This document shows positions 11,765 to 26,100 of a stretch of DNA of 64,000 nt, piece after piece (position 1 is the first letter of the stretch; the number at the start of each line of letters is the position of its first letter). Origin of the DNA: Malaya genurostris (taxonomy: Eukaryota > Arthropoda > Insecta > Diptera > Culicidae). The stretch is from NCBI RefSeq assembly GCF_030247185.1, contig NC_080572.1, positions 218,471,435 through 218,535,434 on the forward strand. The letters run 5' to 3'. The position numbers were made by a program, and so were the translations under genes. The notes under the pieces were generated by a model. That model saw only the letters and a program-made list of their open reading frames with translations. It was not told the DNA's origin and made no database searches.

Positions 11765-13985
11765 AAATATCATAGACTATGATGTATTTGAAGCGAAATT
11801 AGTTGCTACGGTAGACGCAATACATTTACTTAGCGTATTTTTTATGTTTTTCTAGGTATTGAACACTTCTTACGTTTTTATGTCCGAAACGGCATATTTC
11901 AGGGCCATTGCTGATTCCTTTTCTTTTTTTCTCTTTTCATGAACACTAGTCCAAGGCTGCCTACTGCACTGTGGTCAAGGCGTTCTAAGATCTTTATTTA
12001 TGAAACATTTATTTACAACATTTCATTATTCACATTTGATACTCAATTTCATTATTCTCATCAAAACTGAGGAAAAAAAATTACATTATGTCAATTTAGT
12101 GATAAAAAATCTTAAAAACAAAAATTTACATTGTCGTCGCAAAATTGAGGTTCTTTTGAAATAATCAAATATTTGTAATGAAATTTATTCGAATGTCTCT
12201 GAACTCATCTGAAAACATCATCTTTTGAGCCAATATGTCTTTTTGAATTCAAGGGTGTCGTTTACTACAAACATTCAAGCGGTAAAACTTATGACCATAC
12301 GACGTATTAATTGACTCGGCTTTTTCGGTTTAAAACATTCAAAACATTAAGTTGATGGAAATATGAAACAAGTAGTATTTTCCTAGCAATGAAAATTTGC
12401 ATAAAACCGCGTCTTAATTCACCTAGTCGTGTGATAATATCTTTCTCTTATCATTCAAATATGCTCATTATTACAATGCACTATGGTCCGAAATAGGAAA
12501 TTAGCGTGACAAAAATATTTTCACTATTAAATATTAGTTTTTTTGTAGTTGGTGTCTCAGATTCTATAAATCGACTGAGCCATCGCAAACAAAATTGTGC
12601 GACAAGAAAGAAGTGCGTTTTGTCAGTGTCAGTCACTTAAACGAGGATTTGCCCGGATCGGGAAATGGCCGGCTCAGCCATCTCCGAGGAAAATGAGTTG
12701 ATAGAAAAAAATTTTCAGTTTGTCAATTACGTCAATTATACGATTTTATTTCTGGAATCGGAAGTGTCTTCCATATGATATTTCGACTTATCGAATTGCC
12801 AAACAGGACACATAGTAGCTTTGAAACAAGCCTAAGATTTCGAAACTCGTTTGGGCATCTGTGTGAAAATTGAGTGAACAGATAAAAGAGCGGTTTGTCA
12901 ATTATGTCACTTATATGATTATATCTCCGGAATTAGCTTTCAAACGAGTCTAATATTATTGAAATCGGTTCAGCCGTCTTCTAGACTCTAGAGGATAGAG
13001 TAAGTGTAGAAAGGTCAAGCACATACATATACACATAAAAATACGCAAATAAACACGAGTAGACAATCTTATATAAGGGAGAGTGTTCGGTTACCAGGAC
13101 CCTTTTATTTTAAGCTCATAACTTCTGACTTCGTGCACATTATGTGGACATCTATACATCAATGGAAAGCTGAAGTCCCTAGCTAACAACTGATTAAGAA
13201 ACTAAGTTGATTCAATCAATTGAAAAAAAAAATCAATTTAGTAAAGCGATAAATTTTGCCATTTCAAAAAAGGTGTTCGGTTACGCATGTGTTTTTTGCA
13301 TGAATATTTTTAGGTGTTTCAGTTTTCATGACATTACTCTAATGTTCGTCGTTTTAAGTGGCAATTTTATATTTTAATCACTCATTACTCTGTAATGTCG
13401 AAACTGCAAATCGGATCGAATTCGAATCTAAAAGTTTAACAATCGATTAAACATTCCATGATATGTCGAAGTAATTTCCACTTTAGAGTTTAGGGTAATT
13501 TAAGGTACTTCCAGAGCCGGTATTCAGGAACCAGCATAACCCAAACCGATTCGTATGATTATATGACGAATAAATTGCAATATTTTTGAGTCCAACTTTA
13601 AGCTTTTCGGGATTGTCAGCTTCTATATCACTTTGAATTTTAAAAATTCATCGTCCTACAATTCCAGAATCGGAAGTCAGAATTGAATAAAATTGGATAT
13701 ACTTTAATTTGAACTTCTGTTTCTAAAATTTGATTTGGCTTTTTTTTTGAGAAAACAATTGAGCTTTGAGAAACGATTCGATACTGGAACCGGAATTCGA
13801 AATTCGGTGTAGCCGAAGTCAGACAAGTTCACCTGAGTAGCTGTATAGTTTACATTTGTTTCAAAATGTTTGAAAATCAATGTAGACATCTTTGAGGAAT
13901 CGTAGTGCGAATTGAATTTTTGGGTTCCTTCCGAAACGAAAACTGAATACAACCAAAAATGAAATAAGTTTATTTGGTTATCGAC
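11765..13985. other. non-coding, decayed dispersed repeats
   Basis: No gene recognised. Diverged units of the CCGGAACCGGAAGT family appear between about 12640 and 13060 (GGAATCGGAAG and CCGGAATTAGC cores with GAAATCGGTTCAGCC) and again near 13390-13700. They end in a short CA-rich tract near 13025-13060. Confidence 0.5.
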
Positions 13986-13989
13986 TATC

Positions 13990-15180
13990 CAAATCTGTTA
14001 ACCCGATAAACCGGATTAATTTATGTGAAATAGACATTTTTATACTAATCGCCCTGTATCTCCGAAACCGGAAGTTGGATCTGACTGAAAAACAAGATGT
14101 TATCTGGAATCTTAAAATTTTTCATTTGAATCTTAGATGATTCTTATATTTCATTTGAATCTTAAATCGGTTCAGCCATCTACGAGAAAAATTAATTGCA
14201 TTATTTTAATTTCGTTTCACATATTATCCTGTAGTTCCGGAACCAGGGGTCGGAACCAAACATAATTCAGGAACCTTGTTTGGGAGTATACGACTTTTCA
14301 TATGAATCTAAGTTTGTAGAAAACGGTTGAGTCATCTCCGAAAAAAATTGAGTCAAATTATTGGTCACACACGCATTTGCTGATCTCGACGAACTGATTC
14401 GAATGGTATATGACTGTTATGTTCTTCCAGCATTTATTGCTGTAAGTAGTTTAAATCAATATAATTATGGAATTGCTTTCAACTCGAAAATTCTGCCATC
14501 ATCTGGTTTACATATGGCATATTCGAATGATTATGTTGCCAAAAACGAACCGTGCTAAAATCGGTCCGAGGCAAAATATCATGCTGTACACAGTCTTTTG
14601 GGTACTTAGAAACAAATGTATGTAACAGTATAAAAAATCGTGTTTTATGTTGCTCCCAAGCATTTCTTTGCCTGACAGCGCTCAAAACTTTTACTGCTGG
14701 AATAGGGGAAAAAGTCTCTTACACAAAATTTTCGATATCTCCGTTTAAAACGAACGGATTTCAACAATCTATGGCTTGTTGGATAGGTATTACCGTGCGG
14801 AATCTAAGTCTGAAAATATATTCTGTTTTTAAGGTCAGTTGTGACAGATACTGTCAAAAAAATAAAACTTTTTACATAAAGCATCGTATAACTCAAAAAG
14901 TAAACATCCGATCTCAAAACCATTTAATAGCGTTCTGGGTGACGGGGAGACCTTTCATTTGCGACTAGTTTGATCAAAATCGGTCCAGCCATTTCTGAGA
15001 TCTCGACCTCTTAGTTGACAACACACATACCGACACACACACATTTGCTCAGTTCGTCGAGCTGAATCGATTGTTATATGACATTTGGGTTTCCGAGCAT
15101 CGGAAAATTTATCTAAAGTTTGAGCGAATTCTATACCTATTTTTTATATTTATAACAAAAGGTAAAAACTTTTTTGTTAT
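13990..15180. repeat. 1.2-kb dispersed repeat, copy 1
   Basis: This block is collinear with 57480-58660. Shared landmarks are ATTTGCTGATCTCGACGAAC, AAATCAATATAATTATGGAA, CGTGCTAAAATCGGTCCGAG and TATTTTTTATATTTATAA at the end. It contains two CCGGAACC-type cores and a CA tract followed by TTTGCTCAGTTCGTCGAGCT, so it is a longer relative of the 10.1-11.7 kb family. The small open frames inside are not conserved between the copies and are not called. Confidence 0.75.
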
Positions 15181-17041
15181 GATACTAACGTAATAGTGAA
15201 CGACCAGATGCCGGTATTTCGATCGCTTTTTGCGTTCTTCATCAGTGTCTCATTTTTTAAGACGGTTTTATTACCGATTCAACCGACAAAACGGTCTTTG
15301 TTTTTATCTCTGCTCAATTTTCTCGAAGATGGCTGAACGAATTCTGATAACGCAAAACTCGTTAAAAAGCTACAATATGTTGATTGATTATGATGACCAT
15401 TTCCGGTTCGGGGGATGTATTCTTCTAGATGACGAAACCGATAAATCGCAATTTTCTTTCAAACCGCTACATTTTCTCGGAGATACCTGAATCGATTTCT
15501 TAGACGCGTTTCTGAGTTTCTGCTAGGTTATTCGATTGGTTAATAACGCTCATGACAAGCACTTTTTGTTCCGTAGCTCTAATCGTATAAGTTAGGTAAC
15601 CGACAAGTCGCACTTTTTTATCAGCAGAGGAAAGAAAAATTCAAATGTATTATTGCTTATACTTTCGGTTCCGGGGATACTACCGGATCAGCGACGTAGG
15701 GGTCGAAGTACGCTTTTATGAATTACTCAAATCATTCTGAATGGAGCCGAATGAATCTCCCTAAATTTGTGTTCTCAAAGAAAAAAATGATGAGACTATA
15801 TGATTGGCAAGAGAGAGGGTTTATTATACCATTAGGTGGACGCTAAATTATTATTGCCTTTCACATATAGAAAGGTTATAACTTTTTTGGCGATTGTCTA
15901 TGATGATTTTATGATTTTTTTGAAAATAATTTCAGGAAAAAGGCTTCAGGTCATCAGCTTATTAATAACCTAAGCCTATATGCTGCAGTTCGTTCTCACA
16001 GTACAATAGAATACCTAGAATAGTGACGCGAAGAGCTTCGTGAGAGCAAGTTCTAGTACTTATCGAAAATCTTTCGAATGTGCAGAGGAAAACTGATTCT
16101 TCTGAAAGGTACTTCGCCGAGTTCGTGACGTGAAATGTACCCTCTAAGAACACTGACAGACGTACTACCGCTCCCATTCAGCATGGCAATCTCGAAATGG
16201 ACGCTTTAGATGGAACTGTTCTCACAGCATCTCGCTATCCCGACTGGAGAGTGCATATCGTATTTCTCGTGGCCTATGCACTTTTCTTCCCTTTTTAACT
16301 GACATGTTTAATTGAACCGTACCGTACGTAGCCGTGCCCAACGAGTCCCTTCTCGACTTGTGATGCAGAGGGGCCTTACCGACGTGATCTGAGAAACTCG
16401 CAAAAATAGGTCTCAGTTTTCTGCAGTTGAGTACAGGCAAAGCTTATGTCAGCCTTTTTGTGACCGCCCATTTGCCAAAGAGCAGGCACACGTAGGTAGC
16501 TATATGGTTTCATTTGCATTTTCGTAACCACACACAAGCTCGGTACGGATCTGTCCCATGGTTGACGTGGTGCGCGTGCGAACCGTGTGAATGCCATCGA
16601 GACGCCGGTGATTATGATTGCAGCAGATGATGTAAGGATCAACAGTCCTTTCTCGTGCCAATCGGCGGTTGGGGGAGGGGTTGCGGCAGACGAAACTTGT
16701 TTCATCGTTGTCGTCTCTTGATTCGAGTGGCTGTCTAGTATAAAAGACCGAAACACATAGGTGATTCAGGAATGTCAACTATGCATATAATTACAATGCA
16801 CCGGTCGATGGGAGGGTAGGTGTAACTGTCGCCTCTGCGCAGTATATTGTGGCAGGCCTTGTGTGATATGCATAATGGTCTTATCGTGGAATCGATTATG
16901 AACATCTTTTCATGTCAGGACATTGAGTTGTCAGTGGGAAGCTTTGCTTGCAAGTTTGCAATTCTTATAAACATGTGATATCACTACAGGTAGCGCGTTC
17001 TTCAAATTTAACTGATTTTTGTATCTGTTTTATGTTTTCAG
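15181..17041. other. non-coding sequence upstream of first Lasp exon
   Basis: No gene recognised. Repeat-end motif TTGCCTTTCACATATAGAAA lies at 15856. From about 16180 to 16800 the DNA is less AT-rich and appears single-copy, but the overlapping frames on it carry no domain. The acceptor side of the following exon (TCTGTTTTATGTTTTCAG, ending 17041) has a good pyrimidine tract. Confidence 0.45.
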
Positions 17042-17174
17042 ACACATCCCAAAAGCCAAAGCCACCACAATTGCAGAAACTCCGGAATTGAAGAGGATAG
17101 CAGAAAACACAAAAATTCAGTCGAACGTCAAATACCATGCAGACTTCGAAAAGCAAAAAGGGAAGGTTACACAG
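17042..17174 (+). CDS. Lasp: Lasp exon: LIM-end linker and nebulin repeat 1
   Basis: Acceptor TTTTCAG/ACACATC and donor ACACAG/GTATAG. One base completes a codon begun upstream, then 44 residues start HIPKAKATTIAETPELKRIA. HIPKAKAT directly follows the LIM domain in LASP proteins, so the missing neighbour should end with the last LIM cysteine. NVKYHADFEK is the nebulin repeat core (the SxxxYK-like actin-binding motif). The exon ends in phase 0 with KGKVTQ. Confidence 0.92.
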
Positions 17175-20100
17175 GTATAGTATCGTATTAGGTTCAATCA
17201 AAATTGTTCTCAGTGCCTTGTTTTTTAATGTCGGGAGTTCTAAGCAATCTGCATTTCCTAATTCACTATAACTGAAGCTATGAATCTCTTTAAGTTTTAT
17301 AAAGTTGGAAAAGTATCGTTTGTACTAAGGACGCTCGTTTGCGAAATCAATGTAATAATTCGGGTTATCCTAATTCTAATTCCTTTAATATACTGAGTTC
17401 AACCTGTACAAGAAAGTCAACTGTACGTTAGAGGAAAAAATAATAGAAAAGTCACGTCAATGCCTAAATATGTAAAAAAGCTCGCACTTTTAATGATTAT
17501 TTAATTTAATGTACGACCTCAATATCAAAAGCAGAGACAACCTTCAAAAGGCTGACCACAGTATCGTTCGATAAGCTGTCTTGATGATGAATTATCATTT
17601 TACACAACGCGGAGCATCCCACATTCCATTTCACTTTTTTCGAGTGAAACATATTTAATCGACCGAAACTTTCCTGCTCATAAAACTTCAATTAAATTAG
17701 TACACCGTGGAACTCTTTAACTCAAGTTTCGTTTTCTGTGTTTTCTTCCTCTACTGCACCATGTTTGGCTCACCGAATGATGGACAACATCATCTTTGTA
17801 TGCTGCTCGCGTACACCAACAAACAAACAAACAAACCTCTTGGCGGATCTTGAACCAACCTCGATCGACGCGAACACCTCCGGATCGTCCGGGAAACTTT
17901 CGGCACCCCCGGATATGCTCTTGTTGCGTTGCGAAACAACAAAAAAACAAGGTCGCCGACGATCCCGAAACACTGCGAATCAAGCAAAACACGAAAAACA
18001 TCTCCAACGTTGCCTACCACGGTGACTTACAGAAGAAAGCTGCCATGGAAAGACAAAGAGAATGTACAGAAATTATCGATAGTAAAGGTGAGTAGTGAGC
18101 TTACTGTATGTGGGAGGAAGAAAATGTAGCTGTACCCGTTTGCCCACCACGGGGGCTCGGATCAGGCTGTGCCGAGCTTCTCTTCCGTGGCACTCGAAGC
18201 GGATCTTTCGAGTGCTTTGGTTTTCACCTAGTTTTATTTGGTTTTAGTTCATTCCGACTGCTTTGTTGGCCTTGGCGAAATCAAATGAAAATTGCTAGCG
18301 GTCGTAACGAGTAAATTCCTGATGTGGTTTTTTTTGTTTGTTTAATTATAATGCCATATTTTCAAACTGTAATTGTTCATCAACTGATATGAAAGCGTAG
18401 CTAAGCTTGCGAATGATGCTCGCAAATTGGTATTAAAAGTTACATCCATTAGTAATACCATTCTCTTTTGAGAAAGCTAAAATGTTTCCCAAATACGATC
18501 TCGCGTATTATAGAAAATGAATATGCAATTCACTGTACAATAATTAGATTCCACCAGAATATCTGAGGTTTTAAAAAGCGGTTCATGAGATGAATTTAAA
18601 ACATTGTATCATGGTTTAAAGAATTTGATTGAAATGATTTTAACTTGTTTCAATACTTTAGGTAACAATATAAACGCCCAAAAATGGTTTCTAATAAACA
18701 TCGCAATATTTATCAAAATTTGTTGCCAAACGAAAGGTACCAAGAGTAAGGATCTGAAGTATATCCTTACTTTTGGTGTCATTCGTTCCTCGCAGTGATA
18801 ACAATGTGGACCGGGGGCTACAAAAACTATGTCAACATATCCTTCGCTTAACATTTTACTCGACTGCGCAGGTCGTTGTGTGCCTCTTGTCCGTTATCTA
18901 CGGAACCTATTGTCTGGGTATCAGTGGGTTTCCGCGCCTTATGTTGAGCACGTCATGTACTCGATAAATTATTTGTTTGAGCATCTCTGAAACAGCTTTG
19001 AGAATGAAACGAAACCTTGCAGATCCAATGCAGATTTCCGGTTGAAAGTACGAGCTCATCTTTCTCTATACTAAGATCGAGGACGACGCCCTCCATAGTT
19101 TTTCTTGAAGGCCCAATATTGTATGTTGATAGTCATATTTGTTGGATTTTTCTCGTCAACCTGGAAATAATTATATGAAATTCGCAGATACTTAGGAACA
19201 CGTAAAAAAAAACACCGTAAAAATTATAAATTTCGGAAAAATCCAGCGAATTTTTTTGTTGATATAGTGACAATAACAATTTTGGTTAAATTCTACAAAT
19301 GCTTGTTTTGAAACAACCAACATTTGTTGGTTATTGTCATATTCTAGTTTAAAGCAAGCAAATTTGTTTGTATCTGCGATATCTCGGTTTGAACCAATTT
19401 TATTATTATTTTGGTCGGGCGGGCAACAAACCGATTGTATTGTGTTAAACAACCGGAATTTTTTCTGCGGGAAAGATAAAAAATTAACGTCAAAGAGTGG
19501 TTTCACTGAAAATCACGATAGTTTTTAAAATTTAATTGTGTGTTGTTTTCTATTCCGCTCATTTTTTTCCCAATAAGAACAATTTGATTCTAGGCTTTCT
19601 TTTGAGAAGAGCAACACAATTTCTTTGACAATTTTCGAAAGCATATACCTCAAAACCAGTTTGTTCTTTTGATTTGGTGTTTTTAGCAATGTTTTATGTA
19701 GTTATTGGGACTAAATGGAGCAACTATGCGCTGTAAACAAAAATTGCTCTGTAGTTTTATTCCAATAATAAAACTAAATATGTTTTATTGATTGTTTAGG
19801 TTTGAAGCTGAAAACAGGTTTTTTTTGCACTCTATGACAATATGCTTTTTTTTTAAAAAAAGGTAAATATTTTCAAAATTTTGAAATTTGTACAAATATT
19901 TTCCGACCTGATTATATGAAATTAATTTTTCAATAAAAAAGAATCAGGTCAAAATTTCGCTAAATCCCACTGTTCTCAAGATACGCAGATTTGAAAAAAC
20001 AATTTACTGAGAAAAAAGGAAATTACTGTGAATTTTTATTCTTCTTTTCCTAGAAGAGTTTTATTTTAGGTTCCCATAACAAGTTCATTCACAAAAACAT

Positions 20101-23100
20101 TTTTTTTATATCGTTTATTTATACCCGACTTTAACTTACTTGCGGTCGTTCGTCTGAAAAAACATTTTTTTTATGCAAAATGAATTTTAAGTTACAATTT
20201 GAGTGTTACAATATTGAAAAGTTGCGTTTGTTTTCTTGTTGCTTTATAGTACACGAGATTTCGCACAAAATTTTTACAGTTTTAAAGCGACTGCAAATCT
20301 TCTTTCTCTTTATATATTCATCTTAAAAAAAAAAACATTTTAGAAAACAATAGGAAAATATAATTTATTAGCATTATCAGATATCTTTCAACATCGACAA
20401 AAAAATAAATTGTTCGGTAAATTCGTAAATATAATTGAAAATTCGCATTCAGAAAAAAAGTATCCAAAAATTTTCAAAATAAAGATGCTTAAGGAAAAAA
20501 ATCTTCAATTTTTTACGGTATATACGGTTTTTCACATAACCCAAAGCTTTGCCGAAGACACCAATTCAAACGGATCAATCTTTCCTTAGAATTATTTTAT
20601 GAAAGTTCTGGAATTAGGCATATCTTAATTTTTACTTACACTTTCATCAATGTACAAAAAGACACAAAAAGAATTAATGAAATAATGAAATGCAGAATTT
20701 GCTATTTAGATGATCTTCGGAAATCACATACTATAATAGCTACACATAGATAAAAATTAAAATGCCGTATTTTCTCGTGAAATGATAGTTTACCACATCT
20801 ATTAACATGCCTTTTATCATGACATATACATTTTTATATGTTTTGACTTACAAATTTAACTTACTGGTGACTTTTCTTCTTATATGCATCTATCCAGATC
20901 CAAGAGAACTTGACTTGATTTCATCGTAATGTACATCTTGGAAACGAAACACCGTACATGTACACTAAGCACGTTCAAATAGTAATAGCCAAACTTGACA
21001 GACTTGGCTTTAACGGTGTTCTACAAGAATTGATGCAGTCATATCTAACTGGTCGTGAGATGTCTGTGAAAATAGGAAACAGGATAACAACACCATTTGC
21101 TGTTAGTTCTGAAGTACCTCGGGGAAGTCATTTAGGACCTTTCGTATTTTTACTCTATCTCAACGATCTCAACTACACTGTAAAATGTTTCAAGCTATCA
21201 TTCGGTGATGATTCCAAACTACAACATCTGATAAATGGCCAGGATGACGCATGCTCTAAACTGGATGCTTTCGCAAAAAAGGGATGGTACTGAATGCCTC
21301 TAAATCTTCCGTTATATCCTTCTCTCGAAAGCGCTCAACAATTATATACGACTACACAGTTCGAAAAAATCTTGTGATTTTACATCATATAAGATGCACA
21401 TGAATTTAAGCGTCGTCTTTCATACAAATTTATATTCAAGAAATTAAACAAGAGAAACATTAAATTACAAGCACATCGGTTACTCGACTGGACCGCAGAG
21501 CTCATATCTGTTAATTGAATAATTGATGAATATAAATCAGCGGCACTTGGTAGCCGAGTGCAAATTATTTTCGGAGCGTGTAAAATTCTGTGCGAGTAAC
21601 ATATTGCATTATTTGAAAAAATAACTAGTTGTGAATCGTATCGTTTGTAGAATTCTGTCACCTATAAAATTATTTATTTTTTTCTGCGTACAGCCTCTTG
21701 CAAAACGTTCCTAAACGCGAACCGTTTGTGAAAGACTTGGGAGTTGTTTTAGTCAGAAAACTTGATGTCAAGAATCACATCGATTACGTAATTTCAAGGG
21801 CTCCCAAACGCTTACGTTTCATCTCTCGAATTGCTACTAGTTTTCGTAACATACACTGCTTGGAAGCTTTTTATTGTGCACTAGTCCGGTCAATCCTCGC
21901 ATATGCATATGCGCATATGCAGCTATCGAATTGACATCGATCGTGTCGAAGCTATTCAACGCAAATCCATTAGATTCGCACTTCGCAATCTACCATGGAG
22001 TGATCCATTAAACCTTCCAAGCTACGTGGATCGCTGCCGACTTATCGACTTGGATCTGCTGGATCAAAGGAATGTTTACAAGGCCGTTTTCATCGCGGAC
22101 TTAATACAACACGTATCGATTGTGCTGATCTCTTAGGGTTGAATAATTTCAACATTTATCGTCGCAGTCTTCGTTCACACCCGTTGCTTAGAATTCCCGC
22201 TGCTAGAACCAACTACGGATATAATGAGCCTTTTTCTAGTATGTGTCGTTTATTCATTTGTTGCTCTGATGATGTTGATTTTCATCTATCCCGAAATGCA
22301 ATCAATAATTTGTAATGTAATTTAGTTTAATCGAAGTCTTATATTGTACTATTTCGATATTATAATATGTTGGTAGAAAAGATGAGGAGGTTTTATGCCT
22401 ATTGGAGAGAGAAAGTATAAATTTCATCTCCCTGCTCCCAAATAAAATAAAATAAGCGCGTTCAATAGGGTTCTATTGTTTATCCCAACTGCTAATTTAA
22501 TTTTTAAGGGGAGAGAAAATCGATTTTTGATTTATTGTTTTAATCGATAGATATGTTGTCTGAGAACGTAATTTTAATTTTTCAAAGTTGTACTTTGAAC
22601 CTTTTTCTGAGATACTGTTCTCGCGCCATGTCATTCCTTTCAAGCACATAAACTTTGAAGCGCGTTTTCTCGTTCGTTCACACGATAATAATAAAACTAC
22701 TGATCCAATCGACACGATTGTTTTTTTCATTTTGTAAAACGTAATATCATAAAAAATAATCGATTTCATAGTCATCAGTAAGAGTTCAAGCAGAATTTGC
22801 TAACTTTGATTTCACACCAGCCATGAATGTTTAGGCCTTGGCAACATTATTTACTGACTCATTTCACAATTGCTGACATTCTTTTACTTGTTTAGCATGT
22901 TATTTGGATTTGGACAGTGCATGCTTGATCAGAATCAATTATTTTTAAATTGAACTGGAGGTCTGAGTAGTTGAGACGATTAGCCTCTTTCGCTACATAT
23001 TGTACGCCATGTTCTCGATATCAAGATTCAACAATTTTAACGAAAATGCTTCTTTGAAAACTCTTCGAGGTATATTTTCTTATCGCAGTTCCAGTTGCAA

Positions 23101-26100
23101 CATAATTTTAACTTCGCCCAGCACTTCTGCCGATGACATGCCATACTTAGTTTAGCTTAGGTCTGTTGTCCGTAACTGCGCAATCATATTTTGTTAAATT
23201 CAGTCGTTATATTTTGCTTTAAGGCACAGTCTTAGCTTTAGTCTTTATTCTGTGGAAATATCTTAAAGCTAAAAGGTGCAGTCAACCGCAAAATCAAAAA
23301 GAAGTGTGTCTTTGATTGATGGTGGTTTCATTTTTCGTATCGATCCTTCGAGTAAAGCTGCCAATTAAAATTTTGTGTTTCAAAACAAACAATCTTTTCA
23401 CCAACTTTTATGCATAAGTAAATAATATGTAGAAATAGGGGATGTTTCTAATCAAGAATGATTTTTTAAAAGGTATAGGATTTGGTTAAAAAATAAAAAA
23501 AAATGAAAAATTGAGATCTTTATTGGAATCGATAGAACGATCAATATAATTTAATGTTTGAAGATGATTTCATGCAAATGTTGGCCGCAGCTCCAATTTT
23601 GGCACACTCTCTCCAACATATCGGCCTGTATTTCTCAAATAAATGCTTCAATATTGGCTTCCAGTGCGTCAATCGTTGCTGGTTTATCCTTGTAGACATG
23701 AAACCTAACATGGCCCCATACGAAATAGTTCAAAACCCTTAAATCACACGATCTAGGCGGCCAATGGACAAACCAAAAACGTAAGATAAATTGTTCACCG
23801 AAGGCGACTTTCAATTTGATCATTGTTCCGCATGCCGTGTGGGATGTGGCACCGTCTTGCTGAAACCATATGTCAGCCATGCCCAATTGTTCCATTTCGG
23901 GCAAAAAACGTCAATTATCACACGGTAGCGCTCACCATGCGCTGTAACATACCGCGCATCATCGCCTTTGAATAAGTACGGCCCGATGATGCCGCCGGCC
24001 CATAATCCACACCAAAAAGCAAAGTCCTGGCATAACATTCCTTATGTAGAATTTGGCCTTTCTGTTTCAACAGACTTCGCAGCCGATCCTTAGTGTACAG
24101 AATCATTGCATGGCTAGTACTATGGATCCTACTGACACTAAGGATCCTTCCAGGTCAGGACTCGAACATGCGACAACTGACTTGTAAGACCAAAAACCCA
24201 CCAAATACACTGAGGTCTCTTTTTACGCGTAACTTCGGAAATCCGCGTAAAATACCTCAAGGCATCTTAGAAATTCATGAAGCGTCCAGATCTGGTGTAA
24301 TCTTAATAATTTTTTTTGTGAAAATCGACTTTGGGACATAGACAAATCTTGAGACTTCCAAAATCGAAAATTTTTTTTTTGATACCGAAAAAAACCGCGT
24401 AACTTCGGAAATCCGCGTAAAAAACCGCATAACTTCGGAAATTCGCGTAACTTCGGAAATCCGCGTAAAAAAAACTTCAAAACTGAAGAAACAAATTTTT
24501 TTTTGATGCCAAACATCTTAGAAATTCATGAAACGTCCAGATCTGGTGGATATCAAAAAAAAAATTTTTTTTGTGAAAATCGACTTTGGGACATAGACAA
24601 ATTTGGACTTACAGAACCGAAATTGTTTTTTATGACTTCCAAAACCGAATTTTTTTTTATGCAAAAAACCGCGTAACTTCGGAAATCCGTATAAAAAAAC
24701 CACGTACTTCGGAAATCCGCGTACTTCGGAAATCCGCGTAACTTTGGAAATCCGCGTAACTTCGGAATGTCTCGTAAAAAGAATACTGCATAAAAAAGAA
24801 CCACATAAAAAGAGACCTCAGTGTACTCGTTTCAAGTAACTGAAACAATTTTTCGATAAAAAAAATCTTCCTCCAACTTTGCCAGCACCCATTCATGATT
24901 AAATTATAGACCAAACGACGATTCATGATTAAATGATAGACCAAACTGAACAAATTTGACAATGACACAAGACACGATTCACGTGTGATCTGTCGAAAAC
25001 AGTGTTACCAAAAAGATACCAGCAAAAAATCACCTTTTACTAAGAGTTCTCTAACGGATTCGTAGCATGTGAGCAAGCATTGTCGTGATGGAAAATTACG
25101 GTCTCGGCCAATTTTCTTTCAATGACTAATTCTGACGAATCAGCTGGGTTCGCTTCAATTCTTCTTTTATGGAAGCAGTACGTGCAATACGAAATTGAAA
25201 TTACACGGATACAAATCCATTGCCGGTACCATGATTAAGAAATTATGAAAATCATGAAACATTACTTCTCATGAGACCATGCCTATCTCTGATGATTTTG
25301 TGTGCAAGTCTCATAACAAGTTTCATGATTCAAATCATTTCGTTCATCAAATCATTAATATTAGATATGATCTCATGAGAAGACAAGTTTTATGATTTTC
25401 ATAATTTCTCAATCATGGTACCGGTAATGAATTTTTATCTGTGTATGTAGAAAAATCCACCAAATACTTGTCTCAAATAATGTTCGATTTTTCGGAGCAC
25501 TCTTAGTTTCCAACTTGAAATAATTTCATTACGAAAATGTATAAAAATGTACAATTATAATGATTTAATGTTGTTAACAGATGATCAAGATCTCAACAAA
25601 ATATATATCGTATATTTCTGCCAAATATCGACTGTAGGTGGATTTTTTTCAAAATGTTCGAAATTTACTTTTTGATCTCACACTCAAAATAATCCCATGA
25701 ACTCTTATATATTAAGAATGCATCGCATTTGGTGGTCAGTTATATGAAGTTGAAGGTTTTTGATGTTTTATTATTTTAATAGTTGATCGGCATTCATATT
25801 TTATGTGCGGTTGTCTAGTTCTGAACAATAACTTAACTATAGGAAATTCGGTTTCAAAATCGGCACAACAAAGTTAATCCACTCGAGGGAATCCATATCT
25901 ACTTTTGGAATTTGGAAATAGATAAATAATTTATACCATAACTTTAAAATAGAGTTCTAACGAAATGTCGTTTATAACCAACACAAAAAATAACTAGACA
26001 AATGGTAATCAATGTCAATATCTTCTACACTGTTTATTCCTCGCGTTTCTTGTAGATTCATCTTAAGAATTTTTCCTATACAGACAATACAGTACATCGT

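Noticed and set aside
16222..16778. Several overlapping minus-strand frames of 72-126 residues
   Set aside because: Overlapping frames on the same strand, none with a domain; probably chance openness of GC-richer DNA.
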